A DNA stretch of 18,288 bases, taken from JBJHAX01 sp050480705. GTDB lineage: Bacteria; Actinomycetota; Nitriliruptoria; Nitriliruptorales; Nitriliruptoraceae. Made by a program: the position numbers and the translations under genes. The notes beneath the pieces are model-generated. The model was given only the letters and a program-made list of their open reading frames with translations, made no database searches and was not told the DNA's origin. This document shows, one piece after another, positions 7,294 to 14,262 of the stretch (position 1 is its first letter; every line of letters begins with the position of its first letter). Location of the stretch: assembly GCA_050480705.1 (NCBI GenBank), contig JBJHAX010000043.1, forward strand, positions 1 through 18,288, written 5' to 3'.

Positions 7294-8099
7294 ACCCGGT
7301 GCTGGCCGGACGGGCCATGATCGGCGTCGCCATCGTCGGTCTCGTCGCCAGCCTCATCGGCGGCGTGATCGGCCGCCAACTCGTCACCGACTTCGAGCGT
7401 GGCGTCGAGCAGAGCCTCGCGCTGTCCGCGGAGGTGCTCGAAACCGTCGACGATTCGTTCGGTGCGGCCGCCGATGCGCTGGCGATCGTCACCTCTGGTG
7501 TCGCCGAGGCCGACGGTGCCGTCTCGGCGCTGGGCCGCAGCATGGCCGAAGGCCAGACCGCGCTCGACGCCCTGAAGACCCTCACCGGGGAGAACGTCGC
7601 CGACGCCCTCGACGCGCTCACCGCGACCCTGCCCGCAATCGAACGGACCGCGACGGCCATCGACCGGACGCTGCAGGCGCTCAGCGCGCTGCCGTTCGGA
7701 CCGTCGTACGCGCCGGAGCAACCGTTCGGTGCGACGATCGGTGAGCTTCGCGACAGCCTTGACGGCCTACCCGACGAGCTGCGCGACCAAACGGTGCAGG
7801 CCCAGCGCACCAGCGACGAACTCGCCGCAGCGACCGCCCAGACCGTGGCCACGGCAGGCTCGCTCGCGGCACTGCACGAACGTCTCGTGGAGATCGCCGG
7901 GCTCGTCGACGAGTACGCAGAAGGCGCCGCCCAGGCCCGTGAACTCGTCCAGGACCAACACGACGCGCTCGCCGCGAGCGCCACCCGGACCCGGATCCTC
8001 ATCGTGGCCTTCAGCGGCCTGTTCGCGATCAGCCAGTTCGTGCCGCTGTACCTGGGCCTCGCGCTGGTACGTGGACACCTCGTCATCGAGCCGTCCTGA
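7287..8099 (+). CDS. Two-helix membrane protein with helical extracytoplasmic domain
   Basis: About 270 residues from ATG 7287. One membrane helix at about 10-30 and a second at about 236-261 flank a 200-residue Ala/Glu/Asp/Leu-rich region (35-235) with no Cys, probably a long helical bundle or coiled coil. The layout resembles the ligand-binding half of chemoreceptors and other sensors, but no HAMP, signalling or enzymatic domain follows the second helix. A Pro/Phe-containing break (LPFGPSYAPEQPFG, 135-148) divides the helical region in two. Starts at ATG 7137 or between are possible, but third-position G/C drops upstream of 7287. I do not recognise a named family. A structural or tethering role in the envelope is only a guess. 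Confidence 0.7.
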   Translation: MLNPVLAGRAMIGVAIVGLVASLIGGVIGRQLVTDFERGVEQSLALSAEVLETVDDSFGAAADALAIVTSGVAEADGAVSALGRSMAEGQTALDALKTLTGENVADALDALTATLPAIERTATAIDRTLQALSALPFGPSYAPEQPFGATIGELRDSLDGLPDELRDQTVQAQRTSDELAAATAQTVATAGSLAALHERLVEIAGLVDEYAEGAAQARELVQDQHDALAASATRTRILIVAFSGLFAISQFVPLYLGLALVRGHLVIEPS

Positions 8100-8101
8100 C
8101 C

Positions 8102-8269
8102 GATCTCGAGCACGCACTCGCGCTCGTGCACGCCATCAAATCGGTCGAACTGCGCACCAGCACGGACTTCGGTTCCCTGTTGGCAGCTCGCGGGACCCCG
8201 TCACCGTCGGTGGTGATGCTCCGCTCGTCTGACCACCTCACTCCCGCGAGATCAGGCGGCGCGATGTAG
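8102..8269 (+). pseudogene. Remnant of DUF5615 PIN-like toxin gene
   Basis: Reading codons from 8102 gives a 55-residue peptide whose centre, TDFGSLLAARGTPSPSVVM followed by LR, matches the conserved core of DUF5615 (PIN-like, Mut7-C related), usually written TDFGxLLAxxGxxxPSVxxLR. The preceding residues (DLEHALALVHAIKS) fit the helix before that core. Missing are the first 45 or so residues, including the N-terminal Asp of the family, and the C-terminal third, since the frame ends at TAG 8267-8269. There is no start codon with a ribosome binding site, and the fragment abuts the stop of the gene before it. No DUF433 antitoxin partner is visible. It is best read as a 5'- and 3'-truncated relic. 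Identity rests on motif recognition, not on a search. Confidence 0.6.
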
Positions 8270-8445
8270 CCGTCCCACTCCCCTGGCTTCACGTCGAACC
8301 GGTGACGTCCGATGGATTCGCCGACTTCGCAACCCCGTTGGCCATCCGGTGTTTCGTCAGCCGGGTAGCAGCACGCAACCCGCGCGCGGATTCGCACGTC
8401 AAAGCAGGCAGTTCGACATGCAACGACACCATCGGAGCATCCACC
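8270..8445. other. Gap before GerMN lipoprotein gene
   Basis: This is 176 bases with no recognisable gene. Frame-shifted continuation of the DUF5615 remnant gives no family-like sequence. The right end carries GGAG (8434-8437), the ribosome binding site for ATG 8446. A small inverted repeat (ACGTC...GACGT, about 8291-8308) is too weak to call. No promoter pair stands out. Confidence 0.35.
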
Positions 8446-9435
8446 ATGACCGCCACCCGCACGGGCGCGCTCATCGCGTCCGTCGTCCTCCTCGCATCGC
8501 TCACAGCGGGTTGCGGCGACGGAGAGACCGTCCTTGCCGGAATCACTGAGGCGCCTGGCGGGCAGCCCGGACCTGCTGCGGAGTGGCTCACCGAAGCCGA
8601 GCTCGATGCCGTTGCCGTCGAGCACCCGGACATGATGTGGCTTGCAGCAACGTTCCTACCCGAAGGCATCGACGAACCCGTTCGCCTCGACGAATTCGAG
8701 ACGCGCTACATCGCGTTCGTTCCCGGCGAAGGTCAGCTCGACGTCGTTCCCGCCGCTGAAGCCTTCGCACTCCTGCGGGGCGCACACCCTGACGGTGTCC
8801 ACAACGCTCTGGCCGATGTCGAGCTCCAACTTCTCGGCTACGCCGTCGAAGGCAGCATCGTCACCGTCGACGTCGGCGAAGGTCTCGCGGCTACCCGTTC
8901 GTTCAGCAGCACACAGGGACGGCTCGCGTTCAACCAGTTCACCGGCATGCTCGCCCACTACTTCCCCGAGGCCGGCGAGGCCCAGGTGACCGTCGAGGGC
9001 CAGCCTGATCCCGAGACGTTCGGCGGCATCGACACGACCGCGCCGTTCTCGCTGCGTGAGACACAGGCATCAGGCCCCCGGATGGAGGACATCGAGGCAT
9101 TCCCGAACTTCGGGTTCGTCCACGCGGTCGACGCGTCGGAGTTCCCGCCCATGGTGATCTTCGACGACGCCGAGTTCGTCCCAGGCGACACGCCGACGAC
9201 CTGGACGAGCCACAACGACACACGCGGTCTGTCGGAATACCCGATGGCCGGCAACGTCGTCATCATGATCGTCGAGGCCGACAGCTCAGAGCAGGTGGTC
9301 ACCCCGCAGCAGTGGGAGGAGCGCATCTCGGCTCAGGCGCGGAGTGAGGCAGCCTTCTACGAGCCCTACCACTTCACCTTCGCGGAGGGCACGGTCGTCG
9401 AGGTCCGCTCCCAGCCGATGGAACGCGAAGGTTAG
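8446..9435 (+). CDS. GerMN-domain lipoprotein
   Basis: A 329-residue predicted lipoprotein. The ATG at 8446 is chosen because GGAG lies 8 bases upstream and a proper signal peptide follows, ending in LTAGC with C23 lipidated. Residues about 84-190 look like a GerMN domain: a strand pair around ETRYIAFVPGEGQLDVVP, the ALLRG turn (108-112), HNAL, a strand repeat IVTVDVGEGL (138-147), then SSTQGRLAFNQFTGMLAHYF and VTVEGQP. GerMN domains occur in spore germination GerM and in many actinobacterial lipoproteins such as LpqB, so no sporulation role is implied. The C-terminal 120 residues are mostly acidic with strand-like stretches and are not recognised. It probably sits on the outer face of the membrane. 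The next gene downstream also encodes a lipoprotein. Confidence 0.75.
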   Translation: MTATRTGALIASVVLLASLTAGCGDGETVLAGITEAPGGQPGPAAEWLTEAELDAVAVEHPDMMWLAATFLPEGIDEPVRLDEFETRYIAFVPGEGQLDVVPAAEAFALLRGAHPDGVHNALADVELQLLGYAVEGSIVTVDVGEGLAATRSFSSTQGRLAFNQFTGMLAHYFPEAGEAQVTVEGQPDPETFGGIDTTAPFSLRETQASGPRMEDIEAFPNFGFVHAVDASEFPPMVIFDDAEFVPGDTPTTWTSHNDTRGLSEYPMAGNVVIMIVEADSSEQVVTPQQWEERISAQARSEAAFYEPYHFTFAEGTVVEVRSQPMEREG

Positions 9436-9558
9436 GCAGGTGCTGCTCCACTCTCGCTCGCGGCGACACCGCTCGAGGTGCACACTTGGTCGGCGTGAGG
9501 GCCACACTCGAAGGTGTAACTGTCCAGCCCTTCCGGTAGCGACGACTGCAGGAGCGAA

Positions 9559-10113
9559 ATGACACATCTGCGATGGAAACGGTTCGCGACGACGCTCGTC
9601 GTCGCTGCCACCGTCCTGCTGTTGACCAGTTGCTCCCTCGACGGGGCCCGTGAGGCTGTCGGCGAACTGCTCGTCGACGCTGAGTCCGATACGTCTGAGG
9701 ATCCAACGGACTCCGACGTGTCCGTACCGACGGCGGAGGATTCGGGTCCAGACCCGGCCGTCACCGACGAAGGGCAAGCCGAACCCGCTGTTTGCCTCGT
9801 GCCGAGCCCATCTCCTGAGGACGCCGCCATGTGCATCTATGAGGCCGGTTTGTCGGGCGTGATGGATGCCGCTGCGCGACACGCAACCACCGAGATCCTG
9901 GAGATCTTCGAACAAGCGAGCCAGGGCGAGTCGTACGCCACGTGGGAGTTCTCGGGCTGCGGTGCACCGATCCTGCTCGACCCACCCACCGGCGTCTCGT
10001 GCACGTTCTATGAGCCTCCGTACGCCGATATGATCCATGGCGTCGAGATCGAGCTCGGGCTGGATGAACGTGACGGCGTGCCGTTCTTCACGCAATTCGA
10101 TGTCGTCGGTTGA
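9559..10113 (+). CDS. Small acidic lipoprotein with conserved-looking cysteines
   Basis: A 184-residue predicted lipoprotein starting at ATG 9559, with AGGAG just upstream. The signal peptide has a basic start (RWKR) and ends in LLTSC (C25). A strongly acidic linker rich in Asp, Glu, Ser and Pro runs from about 35 to 75. The remaining 110 residues contain four Cys (near 79, 93, 134 and 146), enough for two disulfides, and end in a strand-rich tail (VEIELGLDERDG..PFFTQFDVVG). I do not recognise the family. It follows the GerMN lipoprotein by 123 bases on the same strand and may be co-transcribed. An extracytoplasmic binding or accessory role is all that can be suggested. Confidence 0.7.
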   Translation: MTHLRWKRFATTLVVAATVLLLTSCSLDGAREAVGELLVDAESDTSEDPTDSDVSVPTAEDSGPDPAVTDEGQAEPAVCLVPSPSPEDAAMCIYEAGLSGVMDAAARHATTEILEIFEQASQGESYATWEFSGCGAPILLDPPTGVSCTFYEPPYADMIHGVEIELGLDERDGVPFFTQFDVVG

Positions 10114-10171
10114 CCAGCATCGGCGTGAGCCGCGCAGCCGTCCCAGCGATCGCCCTGGCAGACGCCACCAT

Positions 10172-10187
10172 CCCACTCGTGGGTCTT
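10172..10187 (+). terminator. Weak hairpin between convergent genes
   Basis: CCCA (10172-10175) pairs with TGGG (10180-10183) across CTCG and is followed by TCTTTGC. It lies in the 105-base gap between the small lipoprotein gene and the oppositely oriented chromate transporter gene. The stem is only four base pairs, so position is the main support. Confidence 0.2.
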
Positions 10188-10218
10188 TGCGGGGCGATCA
10201 CAAATCGTGAGGTTTGGA

Positions 10219-11601
10219 TCAGCCGATCAGGACTGCGTGGAGCAGGGCACCCGCGGCGGCGCTGACCCCCAGCGTGCGCAGCATTGACCAGCGAAGTTTG
10301 AATATGGCGAGAAAGGATGCTGCGGCGATCCCAGCGGCGTAGGGGTCGATGCTTGCGACGTCGGGCGTGTACAGCCGCACACCCAGTAGGTGGGTTTCGC
10401 CGACATCAGCGAACACGACGTGGAGCGAGAACCACACCGCCAGGTTCAGGATGACGCCCACGACCGCTGCCGTGATGGCGGACAACGCCGACGTGAGCCG
10501 GTGATTGCCCCGCAGATACTCGATGTAGGGGGCCCCGAGGAAGATCCACAGGAAACAGGGAACGAACGTCACCCACGTCGTGAGGATCGCCCCGAGGACA
10601 CCGGCGAGCAATGGGTCGATACCGAGATCGGCCCGGTAGGCGCCCATGAAACCGACGAACTGCACCACCTGGATGAGTGGACCCGGCGTTGTCTCGGCCA
10701 TGCCCAGCCCGTCGAGCATCTCGCCAGGAAGCAACCAGCCGTAGGTCTGGACCGCCTGCTGGGTGAGATACGCGAGTACCGAGTAGGCGCCACCGAAGGT
10801 GACCACCGCGGCGGTCGAGAAGAAGGCGCCTTGCTGGACCCAGATGCTGTCGCGACCGACCCAGACGGCCAGCGCCACGATCGGTGCGAACCACAGGGTC
10901 AGGCCAACGACGAGAACTCTCACCGACCGCCGTGTCGAGGGTTTGACGGGTTGTTCGTCGTCCGCGACACGTGCGTGTTCTTCGACCGACCCACCATCTT
11001 CGGCGTGCCCGCGGATCACATTGAAGACCTTCGGCCACCAGCGCCCACCCAGGAAGCCCAGCAGGCCTGCGCCGGCGATGATGAACGGGAACGGAACGTC
11101 GAGAAAGAAAATAGCGACGAATGCCGCTGCGGCGATGGCGTACATCGTGCGGTTCTGCAGGGCACGTGACCCGATCCGAACGACCGCAGCAGCGACGATG
11201 GCCATGACGGCAGGTTTGATCCCGTAGAAGATCGCCGCGACAGCATGCACGTCGCCGAATTCGGCGTAGAGCACGCTCAGCAGCATGATCGCGATGAATC
11301 CGGGCAGGACGAACAGACTGCCTGCGATGAGCCCGCCCCGCGTGCCGTGGAGCAGCCACCCGAAATATGTGGCGAGCTGCTGTGCCTCGGGGCCCGGAAG
11401 CAGCATGCAGTAGTTCAGCGAGTTCAGGAACCGCTTCTCTGAGAACCAGCGTCGGTCCTCGATGAGGTAGCGATGCATCGCTGCGATCTGGCCGGCGGGT
11501 CCGCCGAAGCTGTTGAGCGCGACAAGGCCCCACACCTTCGTCGCCTCGCCAAGGCTGATGCCGTGCCCGCCGCTGCGAGCATCCGGCGGTTCGCCCGTCA
11601 T
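10219..11601 (-). CDS. chrA: Chromate transporter ChrA, two-domain form
   Basis: A 460-residue membrane protein of the CHR family, full length with both homologous halves. ChrA exports chromate across the cytoplasmic membrane and gives chromate resistance in characterised members. The first half has the signature FGGPAGQIAAMHRYLIEDRR (32-51), then FLNSLNYCMLLPGPEAQQLA (58-77) and GWLLHGTRGG with LFVLPG. The second half has TFGGAYSVLAYLTQQ (268-282) and GMAETTPGPLIQVVQFVGF (300-318). A charged linker (about 197-225) separates the halves. The ATG at 11601 has AGGA 6 bases upstream. No ChrB or other metal-resistance gene is adjacent, so it stands alone, and physiological transport of sulfate or another oxyanion is not excluded. 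Confidence 0.93.
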   Translation of the reverse strand: MTGEPPDARSGGHGISLGEATKVWGLVALNSFGGPAGQIAAMHRYLIEDRRWFSEKRFLNSLNYCMLLPGPEAQQLATYFGWLLHGTRGGLIAGSLFVLPGFIAIMLLSVLYAEFGDVHAVAAIFYGIKPAVMAIVAAAVVRIGSRALQNRTMYAIAAAAFVAIFFLDVPFPFIIAGAGLLGFLGGRWWPKVFNVIRGHAEDGGSVEEHARVADDEQPVKPSTRRSVRVLVVGLTLWFAPIVALAVWVGRDSIWVQQGAFFSTAAVVTFGGAYSVLAYLTQQAVQTYGWLLPGEMLDGLGMAETTPGPLIQVVQFVGFMGAYRADLGIDPLLAGVLGAILTTWVTFVPCFLWIFLGAPYIEYLRGNHRLTSALSAITAAVVGVILNLAVWFSLHVVFADVGETHLLGVRLYTPDVASIDPYAAGIAAASFLAIFKLRWSMLRTLGVSAAAGALLHAVLIG

Positions 11602-11731
11602 CGCACGTCCTGATGGTTGCCCGGGCGCCGCAGTTGGCTCATGACGACGGTCGCCCCACGAAAATCTCAGCGTATGCGGGTGCGCTCAAGATCCCGCTGA
11701 TCCGAACTGACGGCAGATCAGACGTCCCGGC

Positions 11732-12655
11732 TCAGGTCCCGGGTTGGCCCTGCATCGGCAACGTCGGGTCATCCAGGTCGTCTGGATCGACGACATCATC
11801 TTCGTCGGGCAGTTCGATGGTGCCGCCGAGCCCGAACCCTCGTAGATCGAGCGCGAACAGGGTCGCCGCAGGTCCCCCGCCATCCGTCGGCGGAAGCCAG
11901 TCCTCCATGTCGTAGGACACCCGCCAGATCTTGTGGTCGGCATCCACCCACACTTCGATCGGGATCGACCCCTCGTGTGCTTGTGCCTGCCCGAGCATCG
12001 CTTCGATGTCGGCGGCGCCAACGAACGCGTCTTCATACGCGTCCGGGTCGGCAGCCATGTCGTCGAGCAGGCCGGTCAGGTCCTCGACGATGTTGTCACG
12101 GACGCCCTGCACGTCGGCGATGGCCTCGATCCGTGCCAGCGGGATGCCCGACACCTCCGTGTGCCCAGCCACCTGTGCATCGGTCGCTTGTGCAGCGAGT
12201 TCCAGTTGCGCCCAAGAGTTCGTCTCCCCCGGTGTGGGCTCGCCTCGCGCCGACGACACGTCGTCGCGTGGGATGCGTGTCCAGGGCGTGTTGTCGCCGA
12301 ACCGCAGATACACCGCGTCGTTGGTGAACAGCTGGCTGGTGCCTGCAGCACCGACAAGTGCCCGGCCCTGTTCGAAGTTCATCCTGCCGACCCCGGTCTG
12401 CCGGATCTCTCCGTCGATCCGGTACCGGTAGCGAAGATTCACCGACCCGTGCGCCGCGGTGGCATCGACGGCGGCGTTGAGATCGAGCAGCTCCTCGGTG
12501 GCGACGTCGTCGAGTTCACGCTCGGGAGCGTCGCCGTCGACGGCTCGCGGCACCTCGCGTGTTCCGGTCGCGAACTGCAGGATCAGCACGACACCGACGA
12601 CAACCGCAACCGCGACGGTGGCAGATATCAACCACATCTTCCGTCGCGATGACAC
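11732..12655 (-). CDS. Membrane-anchored LprG/LppX-like protein
   Basis: About 307 residues from GTG 12655, with GGAGG about 10 bases upstream. A basic start (SSRRK) and one hydrophobic helix (about 8-29) form a signal anchor; there is no lipobox Cys. The body (50-265) has the pattern of LolA/LprG-fold proteins: NLRYRYRIDGEIRQTGVGRMNFEQG (repeated strands, 73-97), QLFTNDAVYLRFGDNTPW, then IPIEVWVDADHKIWRVSYDM (231-250), a closing motif seen in LppX/LprAFG-type proteins. The tail (about 279-300) is strongly acidic (DEDDVVDPDDLDD). LprG-type proteins bind lipids in a hydrophobic pocket, so a lipid-related envelope role is possible. Family placement is from pattern only. It follows the RimK-like gene by 129 bases on the same strand. 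Confidence 0.65.
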   Translation of the reverse strand: MSSRRKMWLISATVAVAVVVGVVLILQFATGTREVPRAVDGDAPERELDDVATEELLDLNAAVDATAAHGSVNLRYRYRIDGEIRQTGVGRMNFEQGRALVGAAGTSQLFTNDAVYLRFGDNTPWTRIPRDDVSSARGEPTPGETNSWAQLELAAQATDAQVAGHTEVSGIPLARIEAIADVQGVRDNIVEDLTGLLDDMAADPDAYEDAFVGAADIEAMLGQAQAHEGSIPIEVWVDADHKIWRVSYDMEDWLPPTDGGGPAATLFALDLRGFGLGGTIELPDEDDVVDPDDLDDPTLPMQGQPGT

Positions 12656-12784
12656 CTGCGATGCCCCTCCCTGATGAACATGATGGCCGGCAGACACGTG
12701 CCCGGAGGATCGTTCGGCGGCGAATCGCAAGCCGCTTCGGGACCGTCGCCGCCAGATCGCCCCTGGTGCTGGCCTAGTCGCTGA

Positions 12785-14044
12785 CTACGACCGAGGGGCA
12801 GGGTCGGCTCTGCCTTCGCTCTCGTCAACCTCATCGTCGTCGTGATGGCCCGCTTCGGCCATCGCTTCGGCCGACAGCGGCTCGAGCTTCGGACGGGCGC
12901 GCCGCCTCCTGCGCGCCGGAACGAGATCACGCATCTGTTCGAGCTGGCCGAAGCACAACAGCCGGTCATTGGCTTCGAGCTCGCGTGATCCCTTCGGGTT
13001 CGGCACGACCTTGGCGCCGCGCGTGAGGGTGAGCACGGTGATGTCGCGGTCACGCAACCCTGAGTTCGCGATCGTCTTGCCGACCATGCCGGAGCCTTCC
13101 CCGATCAGAAGCTCGGCGACGCCGTAGCCGGTGCTGACCGACAGGCGCTGGCGCACGTCGAGCTCGGGGAACGCCACCTGGTTGGCGACGAAGTCGATGA
13201 TCGCGCCGGCGATGTCGAGTTCGCTCGCCGCCTCGATGCCCTCGAGTCCCGGGGAGGAGTTCACTTCCATGATCATCGGACCGACCCGGCTCTCCAGCAT
13301 GTCGACCCCGGCGATCTTGAGCCCCATGATCTGGGCGGACTGGACCGCCGCGCGCTGGTAGTCCTCATCGAGCTCGACCGCTTCGACCGTGCCGCCGCGG
13401 TGGACGTTGGAACGGAACTCGTCGCCTTGCGCCTGGCGTCGCATCGCCGCCACGACGCGGTCGCCGATGACGAACGCGCGGATGTCGCGGCCCTTGCTCT
13501 CGGCGACGAAGCGCTGGATCAGCACGTTCTGCCGGGTGCTCTGCAGGGTTTCGATCACAGCTTCGGCGACCTTGCGGTCGGGCGCGAGGATCACGCCGAT
13601 GCCCTGGGTTCCCTCCAGCAGCTTGATGACCACCGGCGCTCCCCCGACCCGTTCGATCGCAGGGAGCACATCGGCACGGTCACGCACGAACGTCGTCGCG
13701 GGAATGCCGATGTCGTGGCGTGACAGGATCTGAATCGAACGCAGTTTGTCGCGAGAGTTGGCGATGCCGGCCGCAGTGATCGGTGTATAGACGTCCATCT
13801 GCTCGAACTGGCGGACGACCGCCATGCCGAAGAAGGTGATCGAGGCACCGATCCGCGGCAGGATCGCGTCGTAGTCCGACAGCGGCTTGCCCCGATACTG
13901 CAGGTCAGGTTCGTCGCCGGACAGATCGATGCCGAAACGCAGCGTGTTGAGCACCCGGACGGTGTGATCGCGTTCCTCCGCGGCCGCTTTGAGGCGGCGG
14001 GTGCTGTAGCTCTCCCGGGCGCGCGACAGGATCGCCAGTTTCAC
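12785..14044 (-). CDS. rimK: RimK-type ATP-grasp ligase fused to TrkA-C domain
   Basis: A 419-residue protein. Residues 1-290 form a RimK-family ATP-grasp ligase, which joins amino acids (L-glutamate in E. coli RimK) to a carboxyl terminus using ATP. Evidence: MKLAILSRARESYSTRRL start, LPRIGASITFFGMAVVRQFE (62-81), NSRDKLRSIQILSRHDIGIP, the ATP loop VVIKLLEGTQGIGV with K141, GRDIRAFVIGDRVVAAMRR, and the metal-binding end IMEVNSSPGLEGIE with E260 and N262. Residues about 300-376 (GYGVAELLIGEGSGMVGKTI, LRDRDITVLTLTRGAKVVPNP, LEANDRLLCFGQ) match a TrkA-C/RCK_C ligand-binding domain. After that come a basic run (RRRRRARPK) and an acidic His/Asp/Glu tail. E. coli RimK is about 300 residues, so the C-terminal 120 are extra. 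It starts at GTG 14044 with GAGG 6 bases upstream. The substrate is not evident from the context. Confidence 0.88.
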   Translation of the reverse strand: MKLAILSRARESYSTRRLKAAAEERDHTVRVLNTLRFGIDLSGDEPDLQYRGKPLSDYDAILPRIGASITFFGMAVVRQFEQMDVYTPITAAGIANSRDKLRSIQILSRHDIGIPATTFVRDRADVLPAIERVGGAPVVIKLLEGTQGIGVILAPDRKVAEAVIETLQSTRQNVLIQRFVAESKGRDIRAFVIGDRVVAAMRRQAQGDEFRSNVHRGGTVEAVELDEDYQRAAVQSAQIMGLKIAGVDMLESRVGPMIMEVNSSPGLEGIEAASELDIAGAIIDFVANQVAFPELDVRQRLSVSTGYGVAELLIGEGSGMVGKTIANSGLRDRDITVLTLTRGAKVVPNPKGSRELEANDRLLCFGQLEQMRDLVPARRRRRARPKLEPLSAEAMAEAGHHDDDEVDESEGRADPAPRS

Positions 14045-14262
14045 GCTCGTCCTCGCGGTCGTGGAGTCGTGTCACCTCGCAAGGTAATGCCCCGGCAGGC
14101 ACCGTCGAAGTGGCCACGCGAGCACGCCTACCCAACTGATGGGCCCTGGCGCCGATGCGTCACGACCCGTCGCTGGCACGGCATGTCCAACCCGATGAAG
14201 AGCCGAAACGCATCGCTCGGACGGGAGCCGTGCGCACCGAAGCTGGCCCTGTTACAGACGGC
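14045..14262. other. Gap upstream of RimK-like gene
   Basis: This is 218 bases between the DUF418 gene and the RimK-like gene, both leftward. The ribosome binding site GAGG for GTG 14044 is visible. On the minus strand TTCGAC and TTACCT about 16 bases apart, roughly 45-70 bases before the start, make a weak promoter candidate. Nothing else is recognisable. Confidence 0.25.

Noticed and set aside
7004..8131. Open frame of 375 codons antisense to the two-helix membrane protein
   Set aside because: The translation is a Ser/Arg/Ala-rich shadow. The + strand frame has a signal-type helix, a second helix and better codon bias.
9433..9560. Minus-strand peptide end containing YTFECGPHADQVC between two lipoprotein genes
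   Set aside because: It is suggestive of a secreted Cys protein, but the codon-position pattern is weak and the frame only continues as antisense of the next gene. It was not listed as a relic.
10219..11601. Possibility of a chromate-resistance island
   Set aside because: Only ChrA is present. No ChrB, ChrC, metal regulator or mobile element lies nearby.
12775..12787. Small inverted repeat TAGTC-GCT-GACTA at the end of the RimK-like gene
   Set aside because: The stem is only five base pairs, has a three-base loop and overlaps the stop codon, so it is too weak for a terminator call.
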